From assembly GCA_948815685.1 (NCBI GenBank), contig CAQJOC010000031.1, forward strand, positions 1 to 10,156: 10,156 bases of DNA. Reading direction: 5' to 3'. The DNA is from an uncultured Eubacteriales bacterium (lineage in GTDB: Bacteria > Bacillota > Clostridia > Oscillospirales > Acutalibacteraceae). Shown piece by piece: positions 6,646 through 10,156 of the stretch. The notes below the pieces were generated by a model. It was not told the origin of the DNA, did not search any database, and saw nothing but the letters and a program-made list of their open reading frames with translations. Position 1 is the stretch's first letter. Every line of letters begins with the position of its first letter. Position numbers and translations under genes: made by a program.

Positions 6646-6692
6646 TTAGAGCCTATATTATTTTCAAATTATGTATCTCGGTTTTTATCGTT

Positions 6693-8153
6693 TTACTGTT
6701 CATTTATTATTTCATAAACTTTATTGAGAGCATCTTTAGCAGGCACTTCAAAATCAGGGATTACCCTGTCCGGATTCTTTGTTGAATCTGGGCGACCAAA
6801 TTTTTTAAACGTCGTATGGAAAGATATTTTACTATTTGGTGTAACATAATTTGGGCTACAGTCTCCGAAAGCTGTTGGAGAACCCCCAGGAACTTCACCA
6901 ATTATTTTGGCAAGGTTATTATCGGACAACAATGCTGCAAACCACATGCCCGCGCTAAATGTCCCATGTGAAGTTAAAACATATATATTCCCATCATAAA
7001 GCGGTAAACTATTTCTAAATTCTATATCTTCGGCAGTTAATTCATACTTATTATCATAGTGTGCCAATTTGTCATTTTCTATAATGTCCACAGAAAAACA
7101 TTTTATTATGCTTGGCAAATTTTTAAGATGCATCATAAAATAATCTATAACACGTGAGGCTCCCCCATAATTTTTTCTCACATCTACAACTATATTTTTA
7201 ATATTATTTTGTTGAACGTCTAAAAAGAAATTATGTAATTTATTTTTGTACTCGTCATTACAAGTGCAATTATTTAATTTAAAAATACCAAGGTTATTTT
7301 TCTTGTCAATCTCATAAGAAACCCATTCTTCATTTATAGTGTTCGGACTTTCTATTGGAGTTAAATTAAAATCTTTTGACTTTATTTCATCGCTCTTTTG
7401 AAATGTTATCTTTATAGGTTTAGAAGTATCGATACCAGACAAAGATAAATTTCTACCACATATAAATTTAGAAGGTGTTTCAAAAAAATTATGATATGCC
7501 CATTCATCAATTTCGTGCGACCAGTGTTCTTTAAATTCTTTATATAAATCCTCAACTGAAATATCATTTATAGACATTATGGAATAATCCGAAAATTCAC
7601 CGCTTTTGCACATAAATTTTCCATCAGTAAATTCAGTGTCGAATGGTAGGCGACCGTTTAAACAACCGAATGAGCCAAACATTGTATGTGCATCATGCAA
7701 TTTTGATACTATACGCCGAATCACCCGGTATTCCTCTGTTACGCTAGTTTTTTCGGATAAATTATTAATTTCTATATCTTTTTGTTCTAAAACCTCATCA
7801 GGAATCTTGTCAACTGCTGAAACATGGTGCTTCTTTATGACATTTAAAATGTAATTAATATCTTCTATTACCTGTTGTTTCGTAAATTCTTGGTTTTCTG
7901 CCACATCTTTTTGGGCAATTTTGTCAGATTGTACAGTGCTTGAAGTTTCTGATGCTAAAATATTTGTATTTGTTAAACCGGGGCCCCCCGTTAAAACTGT
8001 TAAGCCAAGCAATGAGCTTGCTAAAAATTTTTTATTCAATTTTCCTCCTGCAACATTTTCTAAATTTTCGTCTGTTACTTGTTTATTTTCGGTTTTCATA
8101 TTCATTATATAGCCTGGGACATCCCATACCGTAAATTCAAATTCACTTCGCAT
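6693..8153 (-). CDS. Exported S41-family peptidase with a double-glycine (LENVAGG) leader
   Basis: A 486-residue protein resembling tail-specific/C-terminal processing serine proteases (S41). Visible motifs are LHDAHTMF (the DxHT turn), VVDVRKNYGG (usual DLRxNxGG), SHGTFSAGMWFAALL with probable nucleophile Ser400, and IIGEVPGGSPTAFGD, then PDRVIPDFEV near the end. No PDZ domain is apparent. The N-terminus is unusual: VTDENLENVAGG, a leader end typical of peptide precursors, is followed directly by KLNKK and a hydrophobic stretch (FLASSLLGLTVLTGG), then a Ser/Thr-rich linker. Start 8153 is chosen because GAGGTG (8165-8160) is spaced 6 bases from it. The longer frame starting at 8201 is excluded by a TATAAT overlapping that ATG. 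Shorter starts at 8105 or 8099, just before the leader, remain possible. Substrate unknown. Confidence 0.8.
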   Translation of the reverse strand: MRSEFEFTVWDVPGYIMNMKTENKQVTDENLENVAGGKLNKKFLASSLLGLTVLTGGPGLTNTNILASETSSTVQSDKIAQKDVAENQEFTKQQVIEDINYILNVIKKHHVSAVDKIPDEVLEQKDIEINNLSEKTSVTEEYRVIRRIVSKLHDAHTMFGSFGCLNGRLPFDTEFTDGKFMCKSGEFSDYSIMSINDISVEDLYKEFKEHWSHEIDEWAYHNFFETPSKFICGRNLSLSGIDTSKPIKITFQKSDEIKSKDFNLTPIESPNTINEEWVSYEIDKKNNLGIFKLNNCTCNDEYKNKLHNFFLDVQQNNIKNIVVDVRKNYGGASRVIDYFMMHLKNLPSIIKCFSVDIIENDKLAHYDNKYELTAEDIEFRNSLPLYDGNIYVLTSHGTFSAGMWFAALLSDNNLAKIIGEVPGGSPTAFGDCSPNYVTPNSKISFHTTFKKFGRPDSTKNPDRVIPDFEVPAKDALNKVYEIINEQ

Positions 8154-8199
8154 AAATGTCACCTCAAACACCTTATAAACTTTGACGCTGCTAATTTTC

Positions 8200-8228
8200 A
8201 TTATAAAGTATCAACCGCATATTTTCAA
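8200..8228 (-). promoter_or_regulatory. Promoter of the S41 peptidase gene
   Basis: On the minus strand TTGAAA (8228-8223), 17 bases, then perfect TATAAT (8205-8200). Transcription would begin near 8193, giving a leader of about 40 bases to the ATG at 8153. The -10 box overlaps the upstream in-frame ATG at 8201, which therefore cannot be the start for this transcript. Confidence 0.7.
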
Positions 8229-8260
8229 CAGTATTCGGCACTACCGATTTAGACCCCATG

Positions 8261-8289
8261 TTGACATTTTATGTTTAATATATTACTAT
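8261..8289 (+). promoter_or_regulatory. Promoter of the ABC-F leader transcript
   Basis: A perfect TTGACA (8261-8266) is followed after 17 bases by TACTAT (8284-8289). It points away from the S41 peptidase promoter. The transcript would start near 8296, leaving a leader of about 200 bases before the ABC-F start codon. Confidence 0.7.
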
Positions 8290-8297
8290 AAACATAA
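8269..8297. promoter_or_regulatory. Operator-like 9-bp inverted repeat over the ABC-F promoter
   Basis: TTATGTTTA (8269-8277) and TAAACATAA (8289-8297) are perfect inverted repeats separated by 11 bases. They cover the spacer, -10 box and expected start of the ABC-F promoter. The position and symmetry fit a repressor dimer site, such as a TetR-type regulator. No such regulator gene is inside the window. Confidence 0.5.
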
Positions 8298-8308
8298 GGG
8301 TGATGGGC

Positions 8309-8353
8309 ATGATTTTAGCAATTGAAGCAGCTTTGTATTTTGAATATCGATGA
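8309..8353 (+). CDS. Short upstream ORF (leader peptide) of the ABC-F gene
   Basis: ATG at 8309 opens a 14-residue frame (MILAIEAALYFEYR) ending in TGA at 8351-8353. AAGGG (8296-8300) is 8 bases upstream, a good ribosome binding position. The 3' half of the frame contains the left arm of the following stem-loop, so a ribosome on it would change RNA folding. This is the usual design of an attenuation leader. A longer in-frame start at 8303 has poor spacing. Confidence 0.45.
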   Translation: MILAIEAALYFEYR

Positions 8354-8369
8354 GACATCATACAAAGCT
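8329..8369 (+). promoter_or_regulatory. Leader stem-loop overlapping the upstream ORF
   Basis: AGCTTTGTAT (8329-8338) and ATACAAAGCT (8360-8369) pair perfectly over 10 bp around a 21-base loop that itself can fold (GATG/CATC). The left arm is inside the upstream ORF. AAAGCT occurs again at 8444-8449, at the foot of the terminator hairpin, so the left arm has two possible partners. A regulatory switch is inferred. Confidence 0.45.
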
Positions 8370-8446
8370 AAATTATATAAATCTCATTGGTCATTAATTT
8401 AAGGTGTTTTATACCTTGTTTTATTGGTCGGTTTTTTAATAGTAAA

Positions 8447-8481
8447 GCTGTGGACGATGTTTCTCCACAGCCTTTTGTTTT
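8447..8481 (+). terminator. Intrinsic terminator-like hairpin (attenuator) before the ABC-F gene
   Basis: GCTGTGGA (8447-8454) and TCCACAGC (8464-8471) form an 8-bp, GC-rich stem with a 9-base loop, followed by CTTTTGTTTT. It ends about 20 bases before the ABC-F start codon and after that gene's own promoter. It therefore most likely stops leader transcription unless relieved, rather than ending an upstream gene, as the neighbouring gene is divergent. Confidence 0.7.
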
Positions 8482-8501
8482 GCTATTTAAGGAGGTAAAC
8501 C

Positions 8502-10034
8502 ATGGGAATTTTAGAAGTGACAAATTTAACACATTCATTTAGTCAAAAAACTTTATATAAAAATGCAACCTTTGAATTGTTTAAGGGCGAACATATGGGA
8601 ATTGTTGGCCAAAATGGGACAGGAAAAACAACTTTATTACGCTTACTTGTCGGAGATATTATATCGGATTCAGGCACAATAAGATGGCAAAAAAATATTA
8701 AAATTGGATATCTGGATCAATATGCCAAAATCGATAGGCAATTTACAATCTTTGAATATTTAAAAACCGCCTTTAATGATTTATATCAAATAGAAGAAGA
8801 ATTAAACAGTATTTACGAGAATATGGCTAATAATACAGATGATAAGATTTTAGAAAAAGCATCTGATTATCAAAGTTTGCTCACTAACAGTGGATTTTAT
8901 GAAATAGAGAGCACTATTTTAAAAATTTCAAACGGATTAGGAATTACTCCACTTGGAATGGACAGTTTGATTGGAAATTTAAGTGGCGGACAGCGTGCAA
9001 AAGTAATTTTGGCAAAACTTTTGTTAGAAAATCCGGATGTACTGCTTTTAGACGAGCCTACCAATTTTCTTGATAAAGAACATGTAGATTGGCTTTCGGA
9101 GTATTTGAAAAGTTTTAAGGGAACTTTTATGCTCGTATCTCATGATTTTGATTTTGTTAATAAGGTTACTAACTGTATTTTAGATATAGAATTTCAGAAA
9201 ATCACAAAGTATAGTGGTAATTTTGATAAATTTTTAAGCGTAAAGCAGCTTAGAAAAGAAAGTTATATTCGACAGTTTCAGTCTCAGCAAAAGGAAATTA
9301 AAAAACATGAAGAATTTATTGCTAAAAACAGGACTAGGGCATCTACCGCAAAACGGGCACAGTCTAGAATAAAAACACTTGAAAAGATGGATAAATTGGC
9401 TTCGCCTCAAACTCCGCCTAAGCCAAATTTTAAATTGATATCACTTCCTATTTCGGGACAAAAAGCTTTAAAAGTACATGGGTTAGAAATTGGGTACAAT
9501 AAAGTATTGCTACCTAAAATTACGTTTGAAGTAAAATCAGGTGAAAAAGTAGTAATTACGGGGTTTAATGGAATAGGTAAATCCACACTTTTAAAAACAT
9601 TAATGGGACTAATTCCACCTATTTCAGGAGATTTTAAATTCGCCGATTATATAAAACTTTCATATTTTCAGCAAGATTTAGTATGGAGAAATTCAGATTT
9701 AACGCCTTTAGACGTTGTACTGCAAAAATTTCCTAAATTTTCTGAACGTGATGCCAGAAAAGAACTTGCTCAGTGTGGAGTAATGGCAAAAAATATAGCT
9801 CAAAAAATAGAAACTCTAAGCGGTGGTGAACAGTCAAAAGTTAAATTGTGTATACTAGTGAACACAAAATCAAATTTTTTAATTTTAGACGAACCAACGA
9901 ACCATTTGGATGCAGACGCAAAGGCAGTGTTGAAAGAGCAACTTATAAATTGGGAGGGTAGTTTAATTCTTGTTTCCCATGAAGCTGATTTTTATAGCAA
10001 TCTTGCAGATAAAATAATAAGTCTTAAAAATTAA
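8502..10034 (+). CDS. ABC-F family ATPase (YfmM-like), ribosome-associated
   Basis: A soluble twin-ATPase protein of the ABC-F class, which acts on the ribosome E site in translation or antibiotic protection rather than in transport; it has no membrane segments. The 510 residues show NBD1 with Walker A GQNGTGKT (36-43), signature LSGGQ (160-164), Walker B LLLDEPTN (181-188) and SHD (213-215). A charged inter-domain linker (about 245-310, including NRTRASTAKRAQSR) follows. NBD2 has GFNGIGKST (354-362), LSGGE (439-443), DEPTN (463-467) and SHE (492-494). Overall layout and the MGILEVTNLTHSF opening recall YfmM-type proteins. AAGGAGGT (8489-8496) is a near-ideal ribosome binding site 5 bases before ATG. 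The leader with operator, upstream ORF and attenuator suggests drug-inducible expression; resistance function is not proven by sequence. Confidence 0.93.
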   Translation: MGILEVTNLTHSFSQKTLYKNATFELFKGEHMGIVGQNGTGKTTLLRLLVGDIISDSGTIRWQKNIKIGYLDQYAKIDRQFTIFEYLKTAFNDLYQIEEELNSIYENMANNTDDKILEKASDYQSLLTNSGFYEIESTILKISNGLGITPLGMDSLIGNLSGGQRAKVILAKLLLENPDVLLLDEPTNFLDKEHVDWLSEYLKSFKGTFMLVSHDFDFVNKVTNCILDIEFQKITKYSGNFDKFLSVKQLRKESYIRQFQSQQKEIKKHEEFIAKNRTRASTAKRAQSRIKTLEKMDKLASPQTPPKPNFKLISLPISGQKALKVHGLEIGYNKVLLPKITFEVKSGEKVVITGFNGIGKSTLLKTLMGLIPPISGDFKFADYIKLSYFQQDLVWRNSDLTPLDVVLQKFPKFSERDARKELAQCGVMAKNIAQKIETLSGGEQSKVKLCILVNTKSNFLILDEPTNHLDADAKAVLKEQLINWEGSLILVSHEADFYSNLADKIISLKN

Positions 10035-10156
10035 AAGAGAAATTTAATTATGAACTTTAAAAAATTCATTGGGATGCTTTTGCAGAAATAACGGAAAGTT
10101 TTTATTGAATTTCAAGATTTAGCTTTAAGGAAACACCGCACAGAAGATATCTATAA
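10035..10156. other. Right-edge sequence without an assigned feature
   Basis: These 122 bases hold only a 13-codon frame (10050-10091, MNFKKFIGMLLQK) with no good ribosome binding site. There is no hairpin with a T-run that would end the ABC-F transcript. I see no recognisable gene here. Confidence 0.5.

Larger units (their letters stand above)
6172..6692. other. 521-bp intergenic region between convergent genes
   Basis: It separates the plus-strand Nif11-like gene from the minus-strand S41 peptidase. It contains a 172-bp MITE and a weaker outer inverted-repeat pair. No reading frame with family resemblance and no intrinsic terminator were found for either flanking gene. Confidence 0.6.

Noticed and set aside
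8154..8201. Extra 16-residue N-terminus of the S41 peptidase starting at 8201
   Set aside because: The ATG at 8201 is part of a perfect TATAAT box with TTGAAA 17 bases upstream, so the transcript starts downstream of it. A good ribosome binding site serves 8153 instead.
1..10156. CRISPR array, tRNA or rRNA genes
   Set aside because: No regularly spaced direct repeats with unique spacers, no cloverleaf with CCA/TΨC-type motifs and no rRNA-like blocks were seen on either strand.
10120..10156. Possible IS end (AAGGAAACACCGCAC) at the right edge
   Set aside because: It looks like an insertion-sequence terminus, but the partner end and any transposase would be outside the window, so it cannot be supported.

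Overview
The window is AT-rich bacterial DNA with strong Shine-Dalgarno sites, short gaps between genes and TTGACA/TATAAT-type promoters. Gene content (lspA, an RluA-family pseudouridine synthase, ppk1, a PFK with a PKTIDND active site, a YfmM-like ABC-F protein, and LENVAGG-type leader sequences) points to an uncultured or gut-type member of the Clostridia (Bacillota). The genus cannot be read from the sequence.

Left part (1-1435). The window opens in a 5'-truncated IS30-family transposase on the minus strand. A second, badly decayed piece of the same coding region faces it at about 376-434. lspA (signal peptidase II) follows, with an 11-bp stem-loop upstream. Between lspA and the next gene lies a 418-bp gap holding a compact GC-rich cluster of three stem-loops and an A-rich 10-bp tandem repeat.

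Central part (1436-6171, all plus strand). The pseudouridine synthase gene is followed by a leader region with two promoter-like pairs, a perfect 13-bp stem-loop and a 15-codon ORF. Then comes a tight cluster of ppk1 (polyphosphate kinase), pfk (6-phosphofructokinase of the GGNGT/PKTIDND type) and a 114-residue Nif11-leader-like protein, with gaps of 14 and 20 bases. This looks like one operon joining phosphate/energy storage to glycolysis, ending in a small precursor-like protein whose role is unknown.

Right-central part (6172-8228). A 521-bp gap contains a 172-bp MITE with perfect terminal inverted repeats inserted at CTAG. A weaker pair of inverted repeats lies outside it. On the minus strand is an exported S41-family (tail-specific protease-like) peptidase. 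It carries a double-glycine leader (LENVAGG) directly in front of a hydrophobic export-like segment. The neighbouring small protein has the closely related LENVAAG motif.

Right part (8229-10156). The divergent intergenic region has a promoter in each direction. The plus-strand one is overlapped by a 9-bp inverted repeat (likely operator). It is followed by a 14-codon upstream ORF, a 10-bp stem-loop, and an intrinsic terminator-like hairpin just before the ribosome binding site of an ABC-F ATPase. This is the layout expected of antibiotic-responsive transcription attenuation. No rRNA, tRNA or CRISPR array was seen.
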